Assembly: GCA_965230485.1 (NCBI GenBank)
Contig: CBDDLA010000001.1
Location: forward strand, 3,534,001 to 3,598,000
Direction: 5' to 3'
Length of the DNA stretch: 64,000 nucleotides
From: Putridiphycobacter sp965230485
Lineage (GTDB): Bacteria > Bacteroidota > Bacteroidia > Flavobacteriales_D > Crocinitomicaceae
Under the pieces are notes generated by a model. That model ran no database searches, was not told the DNA's origin, and saw nothing but the letters and a program-made list of their open reading frames with translations. Shown piece after piece: positions 43,204 to 52,410 of this stretch. Each line of letters opens with the position of its first letter. Within the stretch, counting starts at the first letter, position 1. A program made the position numbers and the translations under genes.

Positions 43204-43623
43204 TTATTTGAACAAATTCAAATAAGAGCTACTAGCAGAAATATGAACAGCCTCAGGAAATTCAGCGTGTAGGATAAGCATGTTTTCGTGGTGATGCTCT
43301 AACTTTTCAATTTTTTTACGATCTAATAAAACAATTGTGGAATGACCGTGATTATCTGTCTTGTCAACAATTGTTTGACGATTGAAGTCGCATTGCCAAT
43401 GTGTTTCTCCTAAATTTTCATGATAGGAAATTTCAAATGTTGGTACTTGGAAGTAACTGTGTTCTCCAATACCCTCAATGTCTATGACTAGTCTCATAAA
43501 GCCACTTTCAAATACTAAGTCTTCATCTTTTAACCCTAATTCAGCAAAAGATACTTTACCTGAAATTGGTTCATTAAATTTTAATTTTACTTCTCCTTTG
43601 TTTAGTTCTACTGTATTATTCAT
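43204..43623 (-). CDS. Small hypothetical protein
   Basis: 139 residues, no signal peptide or membrane span, so probably cytosolic. Alternating short strands (KGEVKLKFNEPISGKVSFAELGL; HSYFQVPTFEISYHENLGETHWQC) suggest a beta-sandwich or jelly-roll-like fold. There is a histidine cluster (EKLEHHHENMLILHAEF) that could bind metal, though this is a guess. A TAAATTTA box lies shortly upstream on the minus strand. No family was recognised. It shares the palindromic terminator with mdh. Confidence 0.65.
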   Translation of the reverse strand: MNNTVELNKGEVKLKFNEPISGKVSFAELGLKDEDLVFESGFMRLVIDIEGIGEHSYFQVPTFEISYHENLGETHWQCDFNRQTIVDKTDNHGHSTIVLLDRKKIEKLEHHHENMLILHAEFPEAVHISASSSYLNLFK

Positions 43624-43701
43624 GTTTTTTATTTTAAATTTACCTAGGATTTGGAGGTTGTGATATGACTGTTGTTAGTCGGGCACCTAATTTTTATCAC
43701 C

Positions 43702-44163
43702 ATGTTTACGAACGACGAAAAAAAAAATTTAACTAAGAGGTTTTGGAATGATTTAAATGAAAAATTATCCATTTCTGGAAAAATGAAGGGGAGAAATATT
43801 GACTGGATGAACTATCCCAATAAAATTAATCATCTTTATTTTAGAATGGAGGCCACAACTGAATTAGTACGTTTTTGTATTGATCTTCAATTTCTTGATG
43901 CCGGAGTTCGGGAGGTGTATTTTGAACAATTTGAGGAATTTAAAATATTGCTAAGTGAGAATATGCCGTATGATTTAAAATGGCTAAAATCATACAATCA
44001 CCCGAATAAAAAGACAATAGCAAGAATTTATGCAGAGTTAAATGAAGTCAACATTTTTGATGAGAAAACATGGCCAAGTGCACATCAATTTTTGCAAGAT
44101 AATTTTTTAGCTTTTGATGAATTTTGGCAGGACTTCGGAGAGATATTTAGAAACTTGAAATAA
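43702..44163 (+). CDS. DUF4268 domain protein
   Basis: 153 residues from the ATG at 43702; a TTG ten codons upstream lies before the AT-rich promoter-like stretch and is not preferred. The domain shows KRFWNDLNEKLS, then NIDWMNYPNKINHLYFRMEAT, typical of DUF4268 proteins, which also occur fused to restriction or nuclease-like modules. This is the stand-alone form, so its role is unknown. It is cytosolic and mainly helical. Its stop codon directly abuts that of the convergent DD-peptidase gene, with no terminator between. Confidence 0.82.
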   Translation: MFTNDEKKNLTKRFWNDLNEKLSISGKMKGRNIDWMNYPNKINHLYFRMEATTELVRFCIDLQFLDAGVREVYFEQFEEFKILLSENMPYDLKWLKSYNHPNKKTIARIYAELNEVNIFDEKTWPSAHQFLQDNFLAFDEFWQDFGEIFRNLK

Positions 44164-45627
44164 TTAGTATTCAGCCATTTTTACCATCAATGTTTCAAAA
44201 TATGATTTAACCTTAGAGGTGGGACAAGTATAATTGTTTATAATCATAGCATAGGCTAATGTTTTACCAGTTTTGGTATTTACATAGCCGGCATACGCTT
44301 TTATTTTACTCATAGTGCCACTTTTACCAATTACACGTCCAGAAGCGCTTGTCTTTCTCCCAATTGTTCTCATAGTACCCTTTTTTCCTGCTATCGCTAA
44401 GCTATTTTTAAAGGTTGATGAACTTTTCATTGCAGTAAGAAGTTTGGTAAAAAATTCAGCAGATATCGCATTTGACCGTGACAAACCACTCCCATCAGTG
44501 ATTATTAAACCATTAGAGTCAAACTTTTTACTCCAATATGCCTTTGTAATTAGAGCACCATTGCGGGTACTTCCAAATCCACTTCTTTGATGTGAAATTG
44601 CGCAAAGCAAATGCTCTGCAAGAAGATTAACACTATATAGGTTAGTCAGGTTAATTATACTTTTGAGACTGGGAGAGTAGTGGGTAAATAAAATAGTGCG
44701 TTTTTTAGTTTGGTACTTTTTATTTTTTCTCAAATTTCGTTCAGTTTCTGGATAATATTTAACCGTGATGCCCTTTTGTTGAAAAACAGCATTAACCTCA
44801 TGTGCGAAGGTTAATTCTGGATCAGGATTAGATCCTTTAACCTTAAATTCTGACCGATTTGCTGGAATCGAACCAGTTACAAACCAATCAAAAGAATATG
44901 GTGCTCCAAAAACATAAGCATTATCCCTTTTAGATTTTGCAGCTTTTACTTGATTAGAAATATGTAGATTAGGAATATAAGGCTCTATACAAGCTAATTT
45001 TGCCATAGTGCCAATTCCTTTGGTTTCAAAAATTAGTTTAACCATATTATCATAAATGGTTAATCCATTTGGCCCAGCCCCATAATAGTTACCTAAATCT
45101 CCCCATACCCATCCACTAGGTGCACCCTGATACTTGTAGGCTGAAGCATCTGCTATTATTCTCCCATTAATATGTTCAATGCCTATAGCAGTAATACTAT
45201 CTGCCCATTTTTCTAAAAATAGGTTTTCCTGCCCCTCTTTAGCATAGTACTTAGAACCCAATGTTGGGTCTCCACCTCCAATAATTATTAAGTCACCGTT
45301 CAATGTTTTCGTAGTAGAATCTATTGTGCCGGTAAAAGCAATTTTTGTTTTAAAGCGATATTTAGTACCTAAAATTTTAATTGCTGTGGCTGTTGTCACT
45401 AGTTTCATTGTTGAAGCAGCAGGAAGACTTAAATTTCCGTTAAGGTTAGCTACTATTTCTTCATTATCTAAGTTTTTGACACAAAAACTAAATGGGGCAT
45501 TCTCAAGACCAGAAAAAGTTGAAATACTTTCTGCATAAGTCTGAATACCATTGTTTGGTTTTGATGTGGTCTGTGCACTTACATTAGTGAATAAAAGCAC
45601 AATTAAAAAATAAACAAATTGCCGCAT
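44164..45627 (-). CDS. dacB: D-alanyl-D-alanine carboxypeptidase/endopeptidase (PBP4, peptidase S13)
   Basis: 487 residues with signal peptide MRQFVYFLIVLLFTNVSAQ. A periplasmic enzyme that trims or cleaves D-Ala cross-links of peptidoglycan. The active-site motifs are S72-T-M-K75 in LPAASTMKLVTTA, the S-V-N triad in LYSVNLLAEHLL, and KSG in VIGKSGTMSKIKAYAGYV. The large insertion typical of S13 enzymes lies between the first two motifs and includes the GGGDPTLGSKYY and GDLGNYYGAGPNGLTIYDN segments. The gene is divergent from asnB, with a 42-nt gap. Symbol by family resemblance. Confidence 0.92.
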   Translation of the reverse strand: MRQFVYFLIVLLFTNVSAQTTSKPNNGIQTYAESISTFSGLENAPFSFCVKNLDNEEIVANLNGNLSLPAASTMKLVTTATAIKILGTKYRFKTKIAFTGTIDSTTKTLNGDLIIIGGGDPTLGSKYYAKEGQENLFLEKWADSITAIGIEHINGRIIADASAYKYQGAPSGWVWGDLGNYYGAGPNGLTIYDNMVKLIFETKGIGTMAKLACIEPYIPNLHISNQVKAAKSKRDNAYVFGAPYSFDWFVTGSIPANRSEFKVKGSNPDPELTFAHEVNAVFQQKGITVKYYPETERNLRKNKKYQTKKRTILFTHYSPSLKSIINLTNLYSVNLLAEHLLCAISHQRSGFGSTRNGALITKAYWSKKFDSNGLIITDGSGLSRSNAISAEFFTKLLTAMKSSSTFKNSLAIAGKKGTMRTIGRKTSASGRVIGKSGTMSKIKAYAGYVNTKTGKTLAYAMIINNYTCPTSKVKSYFETLMVKMAEY

Positions 45628-45644
45628 GCTTTTCTGAATTCAAT

Positions 45645-45652
45645 TATCTTTA
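45645..45652 (+). promoter_or_regulatory. -7 promoter box TATCTTTA of the polysaccharide operon
   Basis: Seven of eight match to TAnnTTTG, 17 nt before the TTG start of asnB at 45670, in the 42-nt divergent gap. It supports the late start and places transcription of the operon here. Confidence 0.45.
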
Positions 45653-45669
45653 CCACTAAAGTAAACACT

Positions 45670-47523
45670 TTGTGCGGAATAGTTGGAATTTGGTTAAAAA
45701 ATGAGTCAGCTCTTGTTAAACAAGAACAATTAAAGGCTTCAATTAATTCTATTAAGCACCGAGGTCCGGATTCACAAAACTTTAAAGTTGATGCGAATAT
45801 TGGCTTGGCTCATGCGAGATTATCTGTTATAGATTTATCAGCCAATGCAAATCAACCAATGACTGATGAATCAGGACGATATACCTTAGTATTTAATGGT
45901 GAGATTTATAATCATAAAGACTTAATTAATAATTTACCTTCCGATTTGATATTTAAGTCTAGTTCGGATACCGAAGTATTATTACAATACATAATTCACT
46001 TTGGATTATCCCGACTTGAAGATTTAAATGGTTTCTTTTCCTTTTTGTTTTATGATAATCAAAAAAAAGAATTGCTATTTGCAAGGGATAGATATGGAAT
46101 TAAACCGTTGATGGTTTATGAGGATTCGAAACAGATTGTATTTGCTTCAGAATTATCTGCTTTTTTCAATTTTGATATAGACAAGTCTTTGGATTATGAG
46201 GCAATCAACTTACTTTTCCAACTCACTTATATTCCTGCCCCGTATACCATTTTGAATAATGCTAAATCCATCTTACCAGGTCATTCAGGATCAGTAAAAA
46301 ATGGAAAAATTAAAACCGACCCATTTTATGCTATTGATAGTTCAGAAGAGGTTTGTTTAACTTATAAACAAGCTGTCGAAGAAGTAAAAACTAAAGTTGA
46401 GGAAGCGGTTAAAAGACGTCTAATGTCTGATGTACCTTTAGGAACTTTTTTAAGTGGAGGAATTGATTCATCAGTTATTTCACTAGTCGCAAAACAAAAT
46501 AAAATAGATTTAAAAACGTTTTCAATCGGTTTTAAAGAAGCTTATTTTGATGAATCAGAATATGCATTGGAAATGGCTAAAGCTATTGACTCCCAGCATC
46601 ATCAAATTCAACTGAGCAGAGATGATTTTAAAGAGAAGTTCAATTCATTTTTAAGTTTAAATCATCAGCCTTTTGCTGATTCGTCAGCATTCGCAGTATA
46701 TCTTTTGAGCCAAAAAACTAAAGCACATGTTACTGTCTGTTTAAGTGGAGATGGCGCAGATGAACTATTTGGTGGTTATCGAAAACATGAAGCAGAGTTT
46801 AAGATTCGACAATTATCGTCTTTTAGTAAGAGAGGGATAAAATTAATGGCTAAGTTGTTGCATCAATTTCCTAAAGGGCGACATGGAAAATGGTCTGAAT
46901 TTAACCGTAGACTGCAAAAGGTAAACAATGGATTAGACCTTTCCAAAAATAAACGTTTTTGGCAATGGTTAACTTTTATTGAAAAAGATGAAAAGAAAAA
47001 GATACTAAAGAAAAATATAAGAACACAATCATTCAACTTCAATATTACTGAAGACTTAAACTCCATGTTTAGAGCAGATCAGTTGTTTGTGTTGCCAAAC
47101 GATATGTTAACAAAAGTTGACAGAATGTCTATGTCTCATGGTCTTGAAGTCCGAACGCCATTTCTTGATCATGAATTGGTTGATTTTGTTAATCGCCTTC
47201 CTGCCAATTACAAACTAAACAAGAATGGTAGGAAACAAATTTTGATAGACGCTTTCAAAGACCAATTACCTGAAAAAGTTTATAACAGAGAAAAGAAGGG
47301 GTTTGAGATTCCGTTATTCGAATGGTTTAAGGAAGAATTAGAGTCTATTTTTGATTCAGAGGTGTTCTCAGAATCTTATATTAATGAGCAAGGTATTTTT
47401 AACTACAACTACATTTTTGAGCTGAGGAACCATTTTAAAAGTGCTCAGTTTGGTGATAAAATCTATTTGGTTTGGACTCTGATTATTTTTCAAAATTGGT
47501 GGCATAAAAATATATGGAAATAA
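45670..47523 (+). CDS. asnB: Asparagine synthase (glutamine-hydrolysing)
   Basis: 617 residues from the TTG at 45670. Glutamine-dependent asparagine synthases need Cys2 as N-terminal nucleophile, and the only suitable reading is TTG-TGC-GGA-ATA giving M-C-G-I-V-G-I, so the longer frame from 45619 is rejected. The glutaminase domain has SIKHRGPDSQN, LAHARLSVIDLS and the LVFNGEIYNHKDL segment. The synthetase domain has the PP-loop LGTFLSGGIDSSVISLVA, then CLSGDGADELFGGYRKH. In such clusters AsnB-like enzymes usually amidate a sugar or peptide component rather than supply asparagine; which applies here is unknown. It is the first gene of the exopolysaccharide operon and overlaps the next by 10 nt. 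Confidence 0.93.
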   Translation: MCGIVGIWLKNESALVKQEQLKASINSIKHRGPDSQNFKVDANIGLAHARLSVIDLSANANQPMTDESGRYTLVFNGEIYNHKDLINNLPSDLIFKSSSDTEVLLQYIIHFGLSRLEDLNGFFSFLFYDNQKKELLFARDRYGIKPLMVYEDSKQIVFASELSAFFNFDIDKSLDYEAINLLFQLTYIPAPYTILNNAKSILPGHSGSVKNGKIKTDPFYAIDSSEEVCLTYKQAVEEVKTKVEEAVKRRLMSDVPLGTFLSGGIDSSVISLVAKQNKIDLKTFSIGFKEAYFDESEYALEMAKAIDSQHHQIQLSRDDFKEKFNSFLSLNHQPFADSSAFAVYLLSQKTKAHVTVCLSGDGADELFGGYRKHEAEFKIRQLSSFSKRGIKLMAKLLHQFPKGRHGKWSEFNRRLQKVNNGLDLSKNKRFWQWLTFIEKDEKKKILKKNIRTQSFNFNITEDLNSMFRADQLFVLPNDMLTKVDRMSMSHGLEVRTPFLDHELVDFVNRLPANYKLNKNGRKQILIDAFKDQLPEKVYNREKKGFEIPLFEWFKEELESIFDSEVFSESYINEQGIFNYNYIFELRNHFKSAQFGDKIYLVWTLIIFQNWWHKNIWK

Positions 47524-48719
47524 AAAAACGAATAAAAGTCCTAAGAATTATTAACCGCTTTAACTTGGGAGGACCGACTTATAATGTTACTTATTTGACT
47601 GCCTACCTGCCTTCAACATTTAAAACAAAATTGATTGGTGGTAGCGCAGAGGGTAGTGAAGGAGACGCATTATTTATTCCTCACCAGCATAATTTAAGAC
47701 CAGCGATTATTAAGGATTTGCAGCGTGAAATTGATCTTAAGAAGGATTATAGGGCTTATCGATCAATAAAGAGAATCATTAATGAGTTTAAACCAGATAT
47801 TGTTCACACTCATGCCTCAAAATCAGGAGCCATTGGGCGTTTGGCTGCATATCATTCTAAGGTTCCAGTTATTGTTCATACCTTTCATGGACATGTCTTT
47901 CATTCTTATTTTGGAAAAATTAAAACGCATGTATATAAGGTTGTTGAAAGATACCTTTCCAGAAAATCAACAGCTATCATAGCGATTTCTAAAAAGCAAA
48001 AACACGAATTAGTTAACATTCATAAAATAGCCAAAAAAGAGAAAGTTAGAATCATTAATTTAGGGTTTGATTTAGATCGATTTCAGACAAACAAGACACA
48101 AAAAAGTAGACTTTTTATGGAGCAATATAGTATTGAAAAAGAGGCTATTTGTATTGGGATAATTGGTCGATTAACTGCGATAAAAAATCACCACTTCTTT
48201 TTTGATGTGATTGAAAAAGTATTAAAAACAACAACAAAAAAACTGCATGTGTTTATTGTTGGTGATGGCGAACTAAAGCAAGATTTGCTAAATCGAGCTA
48301 ATGAAATAACCACCTTGTTTCCAAGTCAAAAAATCACTTTTACATCATGGATAAAAGATGTGTCAATACCTTTAGCCAGGCTGGATATTGTTTGTCTTAC
48401 TTCCCTCAATGAAGGTACACCCGTTTCACTGATAGAAGCTCAAGCATCTAATGTTGCAGTTATCAGCACAAATGTTGGTGGGGTTGAAGATGTTTTGGAC
48501 AGGAATAATTCAGGATTGGTTATAGATGACTTAGATACAAACTGGTATGCGGACAGCTTATTAAAACTAATTGATAATCCTGACGAACTGGCTAGGATGA
48601 AAGCAAATGGACTGAGTTTTGTTAAGGAAAAATTTCATTTTAAAACCCTTTGTTTTAATATAGAACAGTTATATTTGAATTTGCTAAATCAAACAGATGT
48701 TCAAAGTAAAATTAGGTAA
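47514..48719 (+). CDS. GT4 family glycosyltransferase
   Basis: 401 residues with a two-Rossmann GT-B fold. N-terminal marks are IINRFNLGGPTYNVTYLTAYL and DIVHTHASKSGAIGRLAAY. The C-terminal nucleotide-sugar domain has IGIIGRLTAIKNHHFFFDVI, HVFIVGDGELKQDL, and LTSLNEGTPVSLIEAQASNVAVISTNVGGVEDVL (the E-x7-E motif). It transfers a sugar from a nucleotide donor to a lipid-linked glycan on the cytosolic side. The start overlaps the asnB stop by 10 nt, and it overlaps the next gene by 23 nt. Sugar specificity is not readable. Confidence 0.9.
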   Translation: MEIKKRIKVLRIINRFNLGGPTYNVTYLTAYLPSTFKTKLIGGSAEGSEGDALFIPHQHNLRPAIIKDLQREIDLKKDYRAYRSIKRIINEFKPDIVHTHASKSGAIGRLAAYHSKVPVIVHTFHGHVFHSYFGKIKTHVYKVVERYLSRKSTAIIAISKKQKHELVNIHKIAKKEKVRIINLGFDLDRFQTNKTQKSRLFMEQYSIEKEAICIGIIGRLTAIKNHHFFFDVIEKVLKTTTKKLHVFIVGDGELKQDLLNRANEITTLFPSQKITFTSWIKDVSIPLARLDIVCLTSLNEGTPVSLIEAQASNVAVISTNVGGVEDVLDRNNSGLVIDDLDTNWYADSLLKLIDNPDELARMKANGLSFVKEKFHFKTLCFNIEQLYLNLLNQTDVQSKIR

Positions 48720-49497
48720 GCTTACTCCAATTCTTGTCATTATATTTATTATTCAAAGTTGTGGGATTAATAGTGATTTGATGCTTAAAACTCCCAAAAA
48801 ATATAAGTATGAATCTCTTGACTCTTTATCTTCGTCTGAGGATGATAGTGAGTACATTATAAGAGTTAATGATATTATTAGATTTCGCTTTCAGACGAAT
48901 AATGGCATACGGATATTAGATATAGCGGCGGGTACTGGTGAAAATAATTCTGGGAATGCTGGTCTGCAAGCCAATACCGTTAGTAACATTTCTTATGTTA
49001 TTAATACTGATTCATTGGTAAAACTGCCCTATATAAAACAGGTCAATATTGTTGGCAAAACAATCCGCGAAGCGGAAGCATTTCTACAAGAAGCTTATAA
49101 AAGTTATTATGTCGATCCATTCATTCAGATTTCAGTTGTAAATAAAAGGGTGTTTGTTTTCCCTGGTGATGGAGGAGATGCTCAGGTAGTTGATTTATTA
49201 AATAACAATACAACGATTGTTGAAGCCATTGCATTGGCTGGTGGAATCAGAGATAGGGGACGGGCATCAAAAATCAAGTTAGTTCGTGGAAAAGAAGGAA
49301 ACAAAAAAGTTTACTTAATTGATTTGAGTACAGTTGACGGCTTAGCTTATATGGACTTAGTTGTTCAAAATGGCGATTATATTTATGTAGAGCCTGTTCC
49401 TCAGCTTGGAAGAGAAGTTTTAACACAAATTGCACCAATTTTTTCAATATTAACAAGTACACTTGCCGTCATTATTGCAATAAATAATATTCAGTAG
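48697..49497 (+). CDS. Polysaccharide export lipoprotein, Wza-like
   Basis: 266 residues. A lipoprotein signal (FIIQSCG) precedes the polysaccharide export domain YIIRVNDIIRFRFQTNNG and SLB/SLBB-like segments: VKLPYIKQVNIVGKTIREAEAFLQEAYKSYYVDPFIQISVVNKRVFVFPGDGG, then TTIVEAIALAGGIRDRGRASKIKLVRG. A hydrophobic C-terminal helix (IAPIFSILTSTLAVIIAI) could span the outer membrane as in Wza. It forms the exit channel and works with the co-polymerase encoded four bases downstream. Confidence 0.92.
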   Translation: MFKVKLGKLTPILVIIFIIQSCGINSDLMLKTPKKYKYESLDSLSSSEDDSEYIIRVNDIIRFRFQTNNGIRILDIAAGTGENNSGNAGLQANTVSNISYVINTDSLVKLPYIKQVNIVGKTIREAEAFLQEAYKSYYVDPFIQISVVNKRVFVFPGDGGDAQVVDLLNNNTTIVEAIALAGGIRDRGRASKIKLVRGKEGNKKVYLIDLSTVDGLAYMDLVVQNGDYIYVEPVPQLGREVLTQIAPIFSILTSTLAVIIAINNIQ

Positions 49498-49500
49498 CTA

Positions 49501-51870
49501 ATGGATAGAGGCAATGAAGATAGGGCTTTTAATATTTCTAGATTTAATAGAGAGTTAGATGCTGGAATTTTCCGAACCGTTATAAAAAGTAACTGGTTAG
49601 CTGTTGTTGTAATTTTTATTCTTGGGATATTTTTTAGCTTAATATACCTTCGTTATACAAAGCCAATTTACGAATCGCGAGCTATTATTCAAAGGACTAT
49701 TAAAGACGAGGGACAACGTATTTTAAATTTTGATAATATTAAGCAAGAAAACAATCTTTCGGCTGATGTTGAGCTACTTAAGTCTCCATTTTTGCTTGAA
49801 AAAGTTTTGATTAATTTAAATCTCCAGGTCAGTTATTTTAGTGAAGGGGAAGTGTTGACTCAAGAAAAATTTACGCAGTCTCCTTACCATGTTACTTTTT
49901 TGGAGTTGAAGGATTCTTCTTTAGTTAATTTGCCGGTAGAAGTTATTCAAGAGAATGATGAGCTATTTCTTGAATACCGATTTGGAAAAAGAACATTCCG
50001 ATATGCAGTGTCTCATAACAAAATAGTTGATGGTGAGCATTTTAAATTAGTGTTTAAAATCGATAATAAAGAAAAATTTGAAAGTGATTTAAAAAGTGAT
50101 AAACTGTACTTTAGAATTAATAATTACAAACTTTTAACGCAAGAGTTAATCAAAGACTTAAAAGTAAATGTTTTAAATTATGATGCTCAAACTATTAAAA
50201 TTTCATATAGCAATAACAATAGGTATCTTGCTAGAAAATTAGTAGAAGAGCTGGTTAACACCTTTTTCAATTATGATTTAGATAAAAAAAGCAAGAGTTC
50301 AGAAAATATTTTGAAATTTATTGATGAACAATTAGATACAGTCTATGCAAGTTTAAAATATTCTGAAGATGACCTACAATCTTTTACAAATTTATCAAAA
50401 AGCAATAATCCAGAATTATTTAAGCAAAACTTATTAAATGAGATAGATGAACTTCGTCAACAAATGCTTCAAGCCGATATTGAATCAGAAGTAATTAATG
50501 GATTAAACAGAGGTATTCTGACAAAGGATAGGGCAAAAGTTTATAATTTAATTCCAACGGTAGTTGGAACAAGATTTCAATCTGTTCTTCAAGACCAATT
50601 AGATAAATTATATAAGTTGTTGGAAGAAAAGGAAGATGCATCATATAAATTTACGGACGAATACGAAGGATTTAAGAATCTTCAAACAAATATAGATCTC
50701 CAAATCGAAACCATTTCTCAGACTTTAGATGCAATTAAAAGCCAAGTATATAACAGAAAAGAGGGGCTGAAAAATAGATTAAAAGTTCTGGAATCAAAAT
50801 TATATGGTGTGCCGGCAAAGGAATTGGAATTGGCAGGGCTTAGACGAAAGTTTAATCTGAACGAAAAATATTATTCAATTTTGATTGAAAAAAGAACAGA
50901 GTACGAAATATCTAAAGCAAGTTATACTATTGATAATAATATTCTACAAGCGCCAACCAGACCATCTTTAATATCACCAAACAAAAAAATAGTTTACCTT
51001 GCAGGGTTTACCATTTCTCTCATGCTTTCAATTTTACTTATTGGATTTAAATATTTAACCTTCAATGTTGTCCATAATGAAAATGAATTGCGAAGTTTGC
51101 TGACATCAAAAATTGGTTTTTTAGGATCTATTCCGAAGGTCAAAATGGAAACCAATAACTCTCAGTTATTGGTTCATCTTAAACCAAAATCGTCTCTTGC
51201 AGAAAACTACCGTCATATTAGGTCTAATATGCAATTTATTTTAGAAGCTGAACGGTCAAATGTAATTGCAGTATCTTCTTCTGTTTCTGGTGAGGGGAAG
51301 ACTTTTGTCTCTTTGAATCTAGCGGGTATTTATACCATGTCAGATAAAAAAGTATTGATTTTAGATTTAGATTTGAGAAAACCAAAAATTCACCTTGGGT
51401 TAAAAGTTGAAAATACTGAAGGGATGAGTGCTGTTCTTTCAAGTAAAGTGAGTTGGAGAGATTGTGTTCAAAAATCGGAACAAGTTAAAAATCTCGATTT
51501 TATTACCGCTGGAACTATTCCTCCAAATCCGTCAGAATTAATTTTGAATGGCGTTTTGGAAAATGTTATTCAAGAGTTAAAAAAAGAATATGATATTATC
51601 ATAATTGATAACCCACCAGTTGGTATAGTCTCTGATGGTTTTAACGTCATGAATAAGTCTGACTGTCCAATTTACATTGTTAGAGCAAATTATACAAAGC
51701 GTGCTATTATGCAACAGGTTAATAAGCTGGTGTTCGAGAACAGACTTCGGGAATTGTATGTTATATTAAACGACGTAGAGGTCAATAAAACTTCATATGG
51801 ATATACTTATGGGGGATATTACAGCGATAATTTAGATGATTCAAAACGTTGGTGGCAAATATGGAAATAA
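49501..51870 (+). CDS. Wzc-like polysaccharide co-polymerase with BY-kinase domain
   Basis: 789 residues. Two membrane helices at about 34-55 (WLAVVVIFILGIFFSLIYL) and about 498-520 flank a periplasmic Wzz-type region with a long coiled coil (about 270-470). The cytosolic tyrosine autokinase domain has Walker A with K600 (SSSVSGEGKTFVSLNLAG), Walker A' (KVLILDLDLRKPKIH) and Walker B (DIIIIDNPPVG). The C-terminus is a tyrosine cluster (TSYGYTYGGYYSDN), the usual phosphorylation tail. It controls chain length and export together with the Wza-like protein. The last codons overlap the rfbC start by 10 nt. Confidence 0.93.
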   Translation: MDRGNEDRAFNISRFNRELDAGIFRTVIKSNWLAVVVIFILGIFFSLIYLRYTKPIYESRAIIQRTIKDEGQRILNFDNIKQENNLSADVELLKSPFLLEKVLINLNLQVSYFSEGEVLTQEKFTQSPYHVTFLELKDSSLVNLPVEVIQENDELFLEYRFGKRTFRYAVSHNKIVDGEHFKLVFKIDNKEKFESDLKSDKLYFRINNYKLLTQELIKDLKVNVLNYDAQTIKISYSNNNRYLARKLVEELVNTFFNYDLDKKSKSSENILKFIDEQLDTVYASLKYSEDDLQSFTNLSKSNNPELFKQNLLNEIDELRQQMLQADIESEVINGLNRGILTKDRAKVYNLIPTVVGTRFQSVLQDQLDKLYKLLEEKEDASYKFTDEYEGFKNLQTNIDLQIETISQTLDAIKSQVYNRKEGLKNRLKVLESKLYGVPAKELELAGLRRKFNLNEKYYSILIEKRTEYEISKASYTIDNNILQAPTRPSLISPNKKIVYLAGFTISLMLSILLIGFKYLTFNVVHNENELRSLLTSKIGFLGSIPKVKMETNNSQLLVHLKPKSSLAENYRHIRSNMQFILEAERSNVIAVSSSVSGEGKTFVSLNLAGIYTMSDKKVLILDLDLRKPKIHLGLKVENTEGMSAVLSSKVSWRDCVQKSEQVKNLDFITAGTIPPNPSELILNGVLENVIQELKKEYDIIIIDNPPVGIVSDGFNVMNKSDCPIYIVRANYTKRAIMQQVNKLVFENRLRELYVILNDVEVNKTSYGYTYGGYYSDNLDDSKRWWQIWK

Positions 51871-52406
51871 AAAAATTTGATATTTCAGATGTTATTCTTT
51901 TTAAACCCAAGGTTTTCAGGGATGATAGAGGATATTTTTTTGAAGCATTTAATAAGAGAGTCTTTGACGAAGTAGTGGGTGAAGAATATAATTTTGTTCA
52001 AGACAATCAATCGCAATCTCAAAAAGGAACAATCAGGGGGTTACATTTTCAAAAACCGCCATTTGCTCAAGGCAAATTAGTTAGCGTTGTCAAGGGAAAA
52101 GTAATCGACTTTTTAGTTGACATCAGAAAGCAATCTCCAACCTATGGAAAGGACCTTCAAGTTGTATTAACAGAAAATGAGCACGCATTCTTATGGATCC
52201 CTCCCGGATTTGCTCATGGTTTTTATACGCTTGAGGACCATACAATTTTTCAATATAAGTGCACGAATTATTATCATAAAGACAGTGAAGGAGATTTAAA
52301 ATGGAGCGATAGCGCGTTTAGCTTTTCAAAACTTGCTGATAATCCTACTGTTTCTGATAAGGATCAGGTAGCGGAGTCATTCACAAACTTTAAGAGTCCT
52401 TTTTAA
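51861..52406 (+). CDS. rfbC: dTDP-4-dehydrorhamnose 3,5-epimerase family protein
   Basis: 181 residues from the ATG at 51861; the TTG four codons earlier is less likely. It epimerises the keto-sugar intermediate of the dTDP-L-rhamnose pathway. The cupin-fold marks are FFEAFNKRVFDEV, QDNQSQSQKGTIRGLHFQ with the catalytic His, GKVIDFLVDIRKQSPTYGK, and LWIPPGFAHGFYTLEDHTIFQYKCTNYYH. The other rhamnose genes (rfbA, rfbB, rfbD) are not in this window, so either they lie elsewhere or this enzyme makes a related sugar. It sits between the Wzc-like and WecA-like genes. Confidence 0.9.
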   Translation: MEIKKFDISDVILFKPKVFRDDRGYFFEAFNKRVFDEVVGEEYNFVQDNQSQSQKGTIRGLHFQKPPFAQGKLVSVVKGKVIDFLVDIRKQSPTYGKDLQVVLTENEHAFLWIPPGFAHGFYTLEDHTIFQYKCTNYYHKDSEGDLKWSDSAFSFSKLADNPTVSDKDQVAESFTNFKSPF

Positions 52407-52410
52407 TTTT

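Noticed and set aside
45619..45669. Longer asnB reading from 45619
   Set aside because: It would bury the catalytic cysteine 18 residues inside the protein and reaches into the divergent dacB start.
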